12,669 nt of DNA, taken from Methanobacteriota archaeon (lineage in GTDB: Archaea > Thermoplasmatota > Poseidoniia > Poseidoniales > Poseidoniaceae). The notes beneath the pieces are model-generated. The model saw nothing but the letters and a program-made list of their open reading frames with translations, did no database searches and was not told the DNA's origin. Position 1 is the stretch's first letter. Every line of letters starts with the position of its first letter. The DNA is taken from contig JAACDL010000133.1 of NCBI GenBank assembly GCA_009936765.1, positions 1 through 12,669 on the forward strand. The letters run 5' to 3'. Shown here piece by piece: positions 5,976-12,669 of the stretch. Position numbers and translations under genes: made by a program.

Positions 5976-8174
5976 ATGAGTGAATCCGGAATCATCGACT
6001 ATGCAGTACTAATTCCCCTATTGCCAATGCTGGCTTTCCCAGTCATTCTGTTCCTAGGTAAAGTGTTCAACGGGACACCAACCTGGGTCAAGAATGTCAA
6101 GGAAGGGGGAATTATCGCCCTGACCGTAATGGGTGCGAGTTTAGCTCTCGCTCTTGTGGTAATCAAAGAACACATGCACCATGTTGGAACAAGCAATGTG
6201 TATACCTGGTTTGAATCATCTTGGTGGAATGCAGATACAGGCGCAATAACTACCAAGGTTTTCGGTGTTGGAGTATACATTGACCACCTTACAGTAATGC
6301 TATTGTTTGTAGCAGCATTCCTCTGTTTCTTGATTAATATATTCTCTATTGGGTACATGAATACAGATCCAATCAACGATAACAGAAACCATCGTTTCTA
6401 TGCTGAATTCGTGCTATTCTGTAGCGGTATGTTAGGTATGGTTCTAGCAGACTCATTCCTCTGGTTATTCATATTCTGGGAATTGATGGGACTTTGTTCA
6501 TATCTCCTAATCGGCTTCTATTACGAGAGACCAAGCGCTGCTTACGCAGCAAAGAAGGCTTTCCTAACTACCCGTGTAGGAGACGTTTTCCTTGTTATTG
6601 GTCTAGTAATGCTTTGGAACTTATTCGATGGACACCTTGACTACGCTTACGTATTCAACGAAGCAAACATCGCTGCAGTCAATCAAGGGGATCTACAAAT
6701 CGCTCTCGGTATGATGTTCATTGGAGCAGTTGGTAAATCCGCACAGTTCCCACTTCACGTTTGGTTACCCGATGCTATGGAAGGGCCAACTCCAGTATCT
6801 GCACTTATTCACGCAGCAACAATGGTCAATGCAGGATTATACCTTGTAGCAAGAATGTTCCCATTCTTCAGTTTCGCTGAAGTAGGTTCACTATCAACTC
6901 TAGCGATTATTATCGCATGTATTGGTGGAATCACTGCTGTAATGGCGGCACTAATTGCATTCGTACAGATGGACTTGAAGAAAGTTCTAGCTTACTCTAC
7001 AATGAGCCAGTTAGCATATATCTTCACAGGATTAGGTTCTGCTCTTTGGTTTGCGAACAATGGATACGATGAGTTGGCTGCATTCGCAATGGGTGCATCT
7101 CTATTCCACTTATTCAACCACGCAATGGCAAAAGGAATGCTCTTCATGGCATCCGGTTCTGTAATTCATGAGATGCATCATGCTCATCACGAAGTCGCGC
7201 ACCATGGTCATGATGATGACCATCACGATGACCACCACGATGACGACTTTGATGCTCAGTCCATGGCAAACATGGGCGGATTGGCTAGTAGAATGCCTAT
7301 CACAGCAACTGCAATGTTCTTCGGAAGTATGTCGATTATTGGAATACCATTTATCGGTGGGTTCTGGTCTAAGGAAGGAATAATCTCTAGTGCTTGGCAA
7401 GTGGCATTGAAAGAACCAATTTTCTTACTACCTGCAATGTTCGTACTTATCGGTGCTGGAATGACTGGATTCTATATGTCTAGAATGTGGTTCATGACTT
7501 TCGCTGGTAAGCCAAAGACAGAAGTTGCTGAGAAGGTTCACGAGCAGACAGCCTGGATTCCAATACCTCTAGTGATTCTTACATTCATGACTCTGGGAGC
7601 ATTTGTGCTTGCAGGAATGCATGCTGGAAACTGGTTAGGCAACTTTGAGACAGGGCATTATTCCAATTTCTTTGAAGGAGTAGGGTCTGAATTAGAACAT
7701 GTTTTCCTAAACCATGATCCATTCTTACTGATACTAACTTACATCGCTATCGGGTTATCGTTAGTGTTAGGTCCTTCTTTCGCTATGGCTCTTTACGGCG
7801 GTAGTCTAGATGAAGGACAGAAAGCAAAGCCTTGGATGCAATGGGCGATTAATCTCTCTTCCAAGGTAAATAGTAACTCTAAGTTTGATAACACTGAATG
7901 GGCTAACTCAAGCCTAGCAGATTCGTTGCATAAGAGATTACACTTCGATGATATCTATGATGCAGCAATGATGAAGATTGTAGTTGGATTTGCAAATCTG
8001 TCCGCAGTGTTCGATTCCAGATTTATTGACGGAATAATCAAAACCATTGAATCTACAAGTCAAGAAGCATCTAGAAGAGTTCGTTCTCTAACAACTGGAA
8101 GTGCTAGAGATTACATCATGATGGCTGCTTTGGGAACTTTGGTTATTTTCATGTTATTATGGGGGGTGGCTTGA
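5976..8174 (+). CDS. nuoL: Complex I subunit NuoL (distal antiporter-like pump) with His/Asp-rich loop
   Basis: This 732-residue protein is the outermost proton-pumping subunit, with about 16 membrane helices and a long C-terminal arm. Landmarks are YIDHLTVMLL (101-110), FWELMGLCSYLLIGF (167-181, Glu169), GKSAQFPLHVWLPDAMEGPT (253-272, Lys254), DLKKVLAYSTMSQLAYI (333-349), LFNHAMAKGMLFMASGSV (379-396) and GGFWSKEGI (461-469, Lys466 and Glu467). The charged residues of the central proton axis are therefore present. Residues 398-424 form a loop with 12 His and many Asp, before the conserved MGGL (433-436). The C-terminal part has FDDIYD (657-662), FIDGI and GSARDYIMM, the usual end of NuoL after the lateral helix. 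Length and ends are normal apart from the loop. It could be confused with MrpA, but the C-terminal half is of the NuoL type. Confidence 0.97.
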   Translation: MSESGIIDYAVLIPLLPMLAFPVILFLGKVFNGTPTWVKNVKEGGIIALTVMGASLALALVVIKEHMHHVGTSNVYTWFESSWWNADTGAITTKVFGVGVYIDHLTVMLLFVAAFLCFLINIFSIGYMNTDPINDNRNHRFYAEFVLFCSGMLGMVLADSFLWLFIFWELMGLCSYLLIGFYYERPSAAYAAKKAFLTTRVGDVFLVIGLVMLWNLFDGHLDYAYVFNEANIAAVNQGDLQIALGMMFIGAVGKSAQFPLHVWLPDAMEGPTPVSALIHAATMVNAGLYLVARMFPFFSFAEVGSLSTLAIIIACIGGITAVMAALIAFVQMDLKKVLAYSTMSQLAYIFTGLGSALWFANNGYDELAAFAMGASLFHLFNHAMAKGMLFMASGSVIHEMHHAHHEVAHHGHDDDHHDDHHDDDFDAQSMANMGGLASRMPITATAMFFGSMSIIGIPFIGGFWSKEGIISSAWQVALKEPIFLLPAMFVLIGAGMTGFYMSRMWFMTFAGKPKTEVAEKVHEQTAWIPIPLVILTFMTLGAFVLAGMHAGNWLGNFETGHYSNFFEGVGSELEHVFLNHDPFLLILTYIAIGLSLVLGPSFAMALYGGSLDEGQKAKPWMQWAINLSSKVNSNSKFDNTEWANSSLADSLHKRLHFDDIYDAAMMKIVVGFANLSAVFDSRFIDGIIKTIESTSQEASRRVRSLTTGSARDYIMMAALGTLVIFMLLWGVA
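8161..8169 (+). promoter_or_regulatory. Ribosome binding site supporting a TTG start for nuoM
   Basis: GGGGGGTGG, in the last codons of nuoL, is 5 nt from TTG 8175, the first codon after the nuoL TGA (8172-8174). No in-frame ATG occurs before 8217, and that ATG has no comparable upstream site. Confidence 0.6.
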
Positions 8175-9887
8175 TTGGGTAGTAATCAAAGTCTAGATAT
8201 TAAGAACAAAGAGTTCATGTTAGTAGGCGGACTATTGGTTGTTGTAGCAGGCCTTATGGCCTTCTTCCCTACTTTAGATGATTCAGGAACAACCGATTGG
8301 ATAAGCATTCCACTAGTTGGATTCCCGATAGTAGTCAGTTGTATTCTACTTGCATTTGCTAGTCAGGAATCTCGCGACAGGAAGGAAATCATAGCGGTAC
8401 CAATTCGCTTGTTCACTCTGTGTGCATATCTTGTACCTCGGGCAATATCTACAGCACTCTTCTTCGATTGGCTAATCCTTGTCGATTGGGATTTAATGTA
8501 CAATGAATATGCCTTAGAGAAAGAATACCTTTGGATCGAATCTATCGGTGCATCTTGGCATGTAGGAATGGATGGTCTTTCATTCCCAATGGTTTGGCTA
8601 ACTACTTTCTTAGTACCAGTCACAATCATCATGACATGGGAAGAAAAAGATGGAGCAACATACCATCCTCTGCTATTGATGATGGGTGGTGCACTGATTG
8701 GAGTATTCGTAGCGCTTGACTTATTCTTGTTCTACGTATTCTGGGAATTGACACTTATTCCAATGTTCTTCCTAATTCTAAAGTGGGGTGGAAAAGACCG
8801 CAGATACGCAGCTCAGAAGTTCTTCATCTACACATTCTGTGCCTCGGTAATCATGCTCTTGGGTCTGATTACACTTTACTTCCTACAGCCTGAATCTACA
8901 GGGTCTGGATATGGAACGGTAACAGGGCGTACATGCGATATGACTGTACTATTCTCCAATGCTAATGCAAAGAACATGGGAGACAGTGTATTCCTAGGCA
9001 AAGACATGCAGAACATTCTGTTTGCTATGCTTATGCTTGGATTCTTGGTAAAGTTGCCAGCAGTTCCTTTCCACACTTGGCTGCCTGATGCTCACGTTCA
9101 GGCTCCTACTGGTGGCTCTATGCTACTGGCTGGTGTTATGCTGAAGATGGGAGCGTATGGAATGCTCAGAATACCAATCGCTATCCTCCCCGATGCTTTG
9201 GTATTCTACCAGGACATCATCATGGCAATTGGTCTAATATCTCTCGTTTGGGGAGCAGTAGTTTGTCTTGGACAAACTAACCTCAAGCGTATGGTCGCTT
9301 ATTCTTCAGTATCTCACATGGGTGTAATTCTTCTCGGAATTGCAAGCATGCAACCAATAGGATATGCTGCAGCCCTCTTCATGATGTTTGCACACGGAAT
9401 AATCTCACCAATGCTCTTCGCAGTATGTGGGGCATTCAAGCATCATTATCATTCGATGGAAATCGGTTCTATGCGTGGAATGGCCAAGTGGTCTCCATTC
9501 CTAGCAGTGTACATGATGTTTGCATGGATGGCAAGCCTTGGTCTTCCATTACTCGCAGGGTTCGTTGCAGAATTCATGGTTCTTATTGCATATTGGCCTG
9601 AATATGGATGGTGGATTTTGCTACCAGGATTTGTACTCGCAATCACAGCAGGGTACTACCTTTGGTCTATGCAGCGCACTATCTTCGAAGGTGGCGACGA
9701 GGGGCACCCTCCTGAGTCGCTCAATGGAGAAACACCTCCTGATATCACGCTTCCAGAAAACATTGGAATGATTATTCTTGCAATCTTTACTGTAATATTC
9801 GGTATCTTCCCATTCATCGCATTGGGAATGATGGATGATTGGACAGTTGCACTCTTCGAGGGTGTATTCAACAGAGGGGGTATCTGA
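8175..9887 (+). CDS. nuoM: Complex I subunit NuoM (antiporter-like pump)
   Basis: This 570-residue proton-pumping subunit has about 14 membrane helices. Family landmarks include GMDGLSFPMVWLTTFLVPV (131-149), FWELTLIPMFFLI (189-201, Glu191), GFLVKLPAVPFHTWLPDAHV (289-308, Lys293), LLAGVMLKMGAYGMLRI (317-333, Lys324), LKRMVAYSSVSHMG (370-383), MFAHGIISPMLF (404-415) and ASLGLPLLAGFVAEF (453-467, Glu466). These match the key lysine and glutamate positions of the proton channels. A polar loop (238-277) between helices is slightly longer than usual. Translation appears to start at TTG 8175, immediately after the nuoL stop, with a strong ribosome binding site; starting at ATG 8217 would remove 14 mostly polar residues and leave the first helix intact. 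Confidence 0.96.
   Translation: MGSNQSLDIKNKEFMLVGGLLVVVAGLMAFFPTLDDSGTTDWISIPLVGFPIVVSCILLAFASQESRDRKEIIAVPIRLFTLCAYLVPRAISTALFFDWLILVDWDLMYNEYALEKEYLWIESIGASWHVGMDGLSFPMVWLTTFLVPVTIIMTWEEKDGATYHPLLLMMGGALIGVFVALDLFLFYVFWELTLIPMFFLILKWGGKDRRYAAQKFFIYTFCASVIMLLGLITLYFLQPESTGSGYGTVTGRTCDMTVLFSNANAKNMGDSVFLGKDMQNILFAMLMLGFLVKLPAVPFHTWLPDAHVQAPTGGSMLLAGVMLKMGAYGMLRIPIAILPDALVFYQDIIMAIGLISLVWGAVVCLGQTNLKRMVAYSSVSHMGVILLGIASMQPIGYAAALFMMFAHGIISPMLFAVCGAFKHHYHSMEIGSMRGMAKWSPFLAVYMMFAWMASLGLPLLAGFVAEFMVLIAYWPEYGWWILLPGFVLAITAGYYLWSMQRTIFEGGDEGHPPESLNGETPPDITLPENIGMIILAIFTVIFGIFPFIALGMMDDWTVALFEGVFNRGGI
9874..9880 (+). promoter_or_regulatory. Ribosome binding site for nuoN
   Basis: GAGGGGG near the end of nuoM lies 8 nt before ATG 9889. 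It supports this start over in-frame ATGs further upstream, which lie deep within nuoM. Confidence 0.6.
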
Positions 9888-9888
9888 A

Positions 9889-11586
9889 ATGGATAACGAA
9901 TCAGTAGAAGTATTCTCAACTGAGTTCTGGCAGGCATTTGCTCCAGAAATGGTTCTTGTAATTGGATTGGCTCTTGTATTCATAGTTCCAAACCTTGGGA
10001 ACTCTAAGTTCCGAATACCTTTGACTAAGGTTCAAGTTCCTTGGTTCCTAGGTGGTCGTCGTTTCAAGATCACAGGTTCTCCTGCAATTCCAGGTATTCT
10101 TGCAACAGCAACTCTGTTCACAGCACTAGGAATGATGATTATCGAAACGATTGATGGAGATATGGCATCAACAACAGTGACCAGTGGTGACATCGTACTA
10201 CTTCAAATCGATAATTTCTCAAGGTTCTTTGAGATTATCTTCTTAGCAGCGGTACTACTTGCTTCGATGGCCAGCCTAGACCGCATACCTGCGCACACAT
10301 TCTCCGGAAAGAAAAGCTTGGATGAGATGTATGACAATCGTCGTCAAGCAGATTTCTACATTCTTATGCTAACCACTGCACTGGGAATGTCCACTGTAGC
10401 ACTAGCACAGGATTTATTCGTGCTCTTCATTGGACTCGAACTCGCAAGTTTAGCAACATATGTTCTTGTTGGATTCCACAAGGAATCTAAGTCTGGAGCA
10501 GAAGCAGGTGTCAAGTATTTCATCGTAGGTTCAGTTGCTAGTGGAATCGGTCTATACGGCCTTTCCTTGTTGTATCTTGAATTCGGTAGTCTGCAATTGA
10601 CTACATTAGCTGCGAATTGGGATGACGGAAGCATTCTGGGAACCATTGCTCTTGGACTCGTATTAGTCGGATTTGGATTCAAGGTTAGTGCAGCGCCATT
10701 CCACTTCGCAGCTCCAGATGCATATGCCGGAGCAAACTCACCAGTCGCAGGAGTTCTCGCTACAGCATCCAAGGCAATGGGTATGATTGGATTGATCAGA
10801 GTTCTATTGGTAGTTGCTCTACCAGATTCACAAACCGATGGAAGTGCAGTTTGGTTGTATACGCTGGCAACTCTCTCAGTAGTTACCATGACTTGGGGCA
10901 ATCTTGCTGCTTTGGGCTCAACCAATCCAAAGCGCATGCTTGCTTACTCATCTGTTGCTCACGCAGGGTACATGATGGCTGCTCTAACAGCAGTTGGTGC
11001 ATGGAAGTGGGGCGAAGTCGATGCTCCTGCAGACTATGCTGAAGCTATTGTAGCAGCAGTTCTGTTCCACTTATGCGTTCTTGTTGCCTTCAAGTTAGGT
11101 GCATTCCTAGTTCTTGGCCTATTGGAGATGGAAGGCGGAGCAAGCAGATTATCCGCTCTATCCGGACTTGCCCGAAGAGACCCTCTAATCGGTACTGCTA
11201 TGTTCATCTTCATGCTTGCACTTGCAGGAGTACCTCCTCTTGCAGGATTCATGTCTAAGTTCTTAGTAGTGGCGGGAATTGTTTCTGCAAGCGTTGGCGA
11301 ACTTTCAACAAACGGGTCAGTATCTTTCTCCGATATCCATTGGATTTGGTGGCTTGCTCTTGCAATGTTCCTAAACAGTGCAATATCAGTATTCTACTAC
11401 CTGCGTATTGGGGTTGTAATGTTCCTCGATACTCCTGAAGAAGGACGCCGTAAGCCATTGCCTCACGGAGCATCAATCCGTATGGCAATTTGGATATGTT
11501 TGGTTGCCACTATAATTCTAGGATTGTCCGGTGACACTCTAATCGACATGTGCTATCGTGCAGCAGAGAGCCTAAATCTAGCTTGA
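9889..11586 (+). CDS. nuoN: Complex I subunit NuoN (antiporter-like pump)
   Basis: This 565-residue protein is the third antiporter-like subunit, lying next to NuoK. Landmarks are FIGLELASLATYVLVGF (180-196, Glu184), EAGVKYFIVGSVASGIGLYG (205-224, Lys209), GFGFKVSAAPFHFAAPDAY (261-279, Lys265 and His272), LATASKAMG (290-298, Lys295), PKRMLAYSSVAHAGYMM (347-363) and AGVPPLAGFMSKFLV (446-460, Lys457). These correspond to the essential charged residues known in Escherichia coli NuoN. It is longer than the usual 430-500 residues: the loop after the first helix (34-68) and the loop at 130-154 are expanded with polar and basic residues. An extra lysine in a hydrophobic helix (Lys402, VAFKLGAF) is unusual. 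It starts 1 nt after the nuoM stop and is the last gene of the operon. Confidence 0.95.
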   Translation: MDNESVEVFSTEFWQAFAPEMVLVIGLALVFIVPNLGNSKFRIPLTKVQVPWFLGGRRFKITGSPAIPGILATATLFTALGMMIIETIDGDMASTTVTSGDIVLLQIDNFSRFFEIIFLAAVLLASMASLDRIPAHTFSGKKSLDEMYDNRRQADFYILMLTTALGMSTVALAQDLFVLFIGLELASLATYVLVGFHKESKSGAEAGVKYFIVGSVASGIGLYGLSLLYLEFGSLQLTTLAANWDDGSILGTIALGLVLVGFGFKVSAAPFHFAAPDAYAGANSPVAGVLATASKAMGMIGLIRVLLVVALPDSQTDGSAVWLYTLATLSVVTMTWGNLAALGSTNPKRMLAYSSVAHAGYMMAALTAVGAWKWGEVDAPADYAEAIVAAVLFHLCVLVAFKLGAFLVLGLLEMEGGASRLSALSGLARRDPLIGTAMFIFMLALAGVPPLAGFMSKFLVVAGIVSASVGELSTNGSVSFSDIHWIWWLALAMFLNSAISVFYYLRIGVVMFLDTPEEGRRKPLPHGASIRMAIWICLVATIILGLSGDTLIDMCYRAAESLNLA

Positions 11587-11597
11587 GGTTAGTCTCA

Positions 11598-11620
11598 CCC
11601 TTCAAGTAGGAAGGGCTTTT
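11598..11620 (+). terminator. Candidate hairpin terminator after nuoN
   Basis: CCCTTC (11598-11603) pairs perfectly with GAAGGG (11610-11615) around a 6-nt loop and is followed by C and four T (11617-11620). This fits partial termination at the end of the nuo operon, since archaeal polymerase stops at T-rich stretches. It lies only 9 nt before the next ATG and its right arm contains an AGGAAGG-like stretch, so it could instead shape the aIF1A leader. The T-run is short, so the call is modest. Confidence 0.4.
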
Positions 11621-11629
11621 GGATATGTT

Positions 11630-12148
11630 ATGGGCCGTAGGCGCGAAGAGAGAGTAGACGAGGAAGAACTAGCTCGTCTAATGGGGACTGCAGAGGGTCA
11701 ATCCTCTAAGATCCGTGTCAAGATGCCTAACAAAAAGGTCAACGAGATGTTCGCAATCGCTGAACAGATTCTTGGTGGACGTAGAGTAACAGTGCTTTGT
11801 GCAGACGGAGAAACTCGTATGGCAAGAATACCTGGTAAAATGCGTCGCAGACAGTGGGTCCGCGATGGAGATTTGATTATCGTTTGGCCATGGGATTTCC
11901 AAGATTCTAAGGCTGATGTAAAGCATCGATATACCAAAACTCAGGCACTCTACCTTTCAAGAAAGGGAGAACTTCCTCCGGAAGTTGACATCTTTGGAAT
12001 GAACTCACAAGCAGATGACTTTGATGATGAAGATGGTCTATTCTCTTCTTCAGAAGTTACTGAAGAGGCACCAGAAGAAGCACCAGAAGAGGCTGTTGAG
12101 GAAACAGAAGAAGATGATGACGATGAGATCAACGATCTCTTCGGTTGA
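11630..12148 (+). CDS. eif1A: Translation initiation factor aIF1A with long acidic C-terminal tail
   Basis: This 172-residue protein is the archaeal IF1/eIF1A homologue, which binds the ribosomal A site during initiation. The basic N-terminus (MGRRREERV) and the OB-fold (about 28-115) are recognisable from NEMFAIAEQILGGRRVTVLC (38-57), DGETRMARIPGKMRRRQWVR (59-78), GDLIIVWPWDFQ (80-91) and DVKHRYTKTQ (96-105). Archaeal relatives are usually about 95-115 residues. Here residues 127-172 add a tail of almost only acidic and small residues, with EEAPEEAPEEA (145-155) and an end DDDDEINDLFG. The ATG at 11630 has only a weak site nearby (GGAT, 5 nt upstream); an AGGAAGG-like stretch is about 15 nt away. 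It is separated from nuoN by 43 nt and probably belongs with rio1 rather than the respiratory operon. Confidence 0.93.
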   Translation: MGRRREERVDEEELARLMGTAEGQSSKIRVKMPNKKVNEMFAIAEQILGGRRVTVLCADGETRMARIPGKMRRRQWVRDGDLIIVWPWDFQDSKADVKHRYTKTQALYLSRKGELPPEVDIFGMNSQADDFDDEDGLFSSSEVTEEAPEEAPEEAVEETEEDDDDEINDLFG

Positions 12149-12173
12149 ATCTGATTAGGGCCTTTGCCTATTT

Positions 12174-12178
12174 GGAGG
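12174..12178 (+). promoter_or_regulatory. Ribosome binding site for rio1
   Basis: GGAGG lies 7 nt before ATG 12186 in the 37-nt gap after aIF1A and fixes the start of the kinase gene. No clear TATA box is visible in this gap, so co-transcription with aIF1A is likely. Confidence 0.65.
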
Positions 12179-12185
12179 TCTTTGG

Positions 12186-12669
12186 ATGGTTCGTCACACA
12201 GAATGGGATGATGAATTATCCAAGGATACTAAACAAAGACGCCACAATCGTAAGCGCCGTAAAGTGAGTGCAGACCAAGCACACCTTGATTCTGAATCGA
12301 AAGAGTTCATCCAAAGTTTAGACGAGTCTCACGGTACAGGGTGGATGGCGGAAAAAAAGTACAAGCGCATGTTCACTGAAATTGAAGAAGGCCTTTCTGG
12401 AGTATTAGGTGAAGGCCCATTCGAATGGGTAGACCGAAGAGTATTCGATGCTGTCTTTGACCGTTTAACTCTAATGAGTTTGTACAAATTGATGAAATTA
12501 GGAGCAATCGACACTCTTGATTTCCCTATTGCTAGAGGAAAAGAAGCTCACGTCTTCCACGGCACTGGAGAATTTGGCTCAGTCGCTGTTAAAATATTTC
12601 ACACCTCAAATGCTGTATTCAAGAATTTGATTCAATATATTGAGGGTGACCCAAGGTTTGGAGGTCTGA
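12186..12669 (+). CDS. rio1: RIO1-type atypical serine kinase/ATPase, N-terminal part (3' end outside window)
   Basis: The frame stays open for 161 codons to the right edge. RIO1 proteins are atypical kinases/ATPases that act in late maturation of the small ribosomal subunit. A basic N-terminal region (18-26, RRHNRKRRK) leads into the helical segment before the kinase core. The nucleotide-binding loop is ARGKEAHVF (116-124), and the ATP-binding lysine is Lys136 in SVAVKIFHTS (132-141). The RIO1-specific FKNLIQYIEGDPRF (145-158) distinguishes it from RIO2. The usual loop STGKEANV has two changes before Gly and a His for Asn. The catalytic Asp and metal-binding motifs lie beyond the window. Adjacency to aIF1A is a common archaeal arrangement. 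Confidence 0.93.
   Translation, partial: MVRHTEWDDELSKDTKQRRHNRKRRKVSADQAHLDSESKEFIQSLDESHGTGWMAEKKYKRMFTEIEEGLSGVLGEGPFEWVDRRVFDAVFDRLTLMSLYKLMKLGAIDTLDFPIARGKEAHVFHGTGEFGSVAVKIFHTSNAVFKNLIQYIEGDPRFGGL

Noticed and set aside
7167..7247. Possible DNA tandem repeat or CRISPR-like array
   Set aside because: The repetition is irregular codon-level CAT/CAC and GAT/GAC usage with no fixed unit or spacers, and it stays in frame within nuoL.
7110..7400. Minus-strand frame opposite the NuoL His/Asp loop
   Set aside because: Its Val/Ile/Met-rich stretch is simply the complement of the CAT/GAT-rich codons, not a real membrane protein.
5976..9887. Mrp-type antiporter operon instead of complex I
   Set aside because: NuoB, C, D, H and I are present with cofactor motifs, and NuoL has the complex I type C-terminus, so the L/M/N/K genes belong to complex I.
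9621..9983. Minus-strand open frame spanning the nuoM/nuoN junction
   Set aside because: Both strands cannot plausibly be constrained here. The + strand frames are clear NuoM and NuoN ends, and the minus translation has no family features.
10356..10937. 193-codon open frame on the minus strand
   Set aside because: It lies wholly within nuoN, opposite its strongest conserved motifs. The translation has no recognisable domain and no ribosome binding context was apparent.
11565..11582. Possible TATA box for aIF1A (CTAAATCT region)
   Set aside because: It is a poor match to archaeal TATA/BRE elements and lies inside the end of nuoN; there is not enough to call a promoter.
12156..12171. Hairpin in the aIF1A/rio1 gap
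   Set aside because: Only about four base pairs (TAGG with CCTA, or GGC with GCC) form, too weak to call a terminator or regulatory element.

Overview
The window carries an almost complete operon for an 11-subunit-type respiratory complex I (NADH:quinone oxidoreductase-like, Nuo/Fpo family), all on the + strand. It is followed by two information-processing genes, translation initiation factor aIF1A and a RIO1-type kinase that is cut off by the right edge. The gene order is A(partial)-B-C-D-H-I-J1-J2-K-L-M-N, then aIF1A and rio1. Coding density is close to 100%: the only spacers longer than 12 nt are 43 nt (nuoN/aIF1A) and 37 nt (aIF1A/rio1). I see no tRNA, rRNA, CRISPR array, insertion sequence or integrase.

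Organism: the aIF1A-RIO1 pair and GAGGTGA Shine-Dalgarno sites indicate an archaeon. The split nuoJ also fits, as it resembles the Methanosarcina fpo layout. Separate nuoC and nuoD, the absence of nuoE/F/G from the cluster, moderate GC content, acidic protein tails and a quinone-type subunit set suggest a marine Thermoplasmatota relative (Marine Group II/Poseidoniales, or possibly Group III). The lineage is an inference from gene content, not a database result.

Layout: positions 1-5120 encode the connecting and peripheral arm subunits (A, B, C, D, H, I). NuoB carries the N2 iron-sulfur cluster, NuoD forms the quinone pocket with B and H, and NuoI carries two 4Fe-4S clusters. Positions 5123-11586 encode the proton-pumping membrane arm (J in two pieces, K, L, M, N). 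The key charged residues of the antiporter-like subunits are present, so the complex looks functional. No electron-input module (NuoE/F/G or an FpoF-like protein) lies in the window.

Translation appears tightly coupled. Five junctions use the same compact module in which the TGA stop is fused to the next ribosome binding site (TGAGGTG), and several others overlap by ATGA or abut directly. All 13 complete stop codons are TGA.

The points most worth a second look are: a roughly 100-residue spacer between the two ferredoxin motifs of NuoI that contains a possible SH3/Tudor-like small barrel; a roughly 55-residue insertion in the quinone-side loop of NuoH; a His/Asp-rich loop in NuoL; loss of the usual acidic residue in the FDVE motif of NuoA; and a long acidic tail on aIF1A resembling that of eukaryotic eIF1A. 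I found no clearly new multi-gene system. The novelty lies in lineage-specific elaborations of known proteins.
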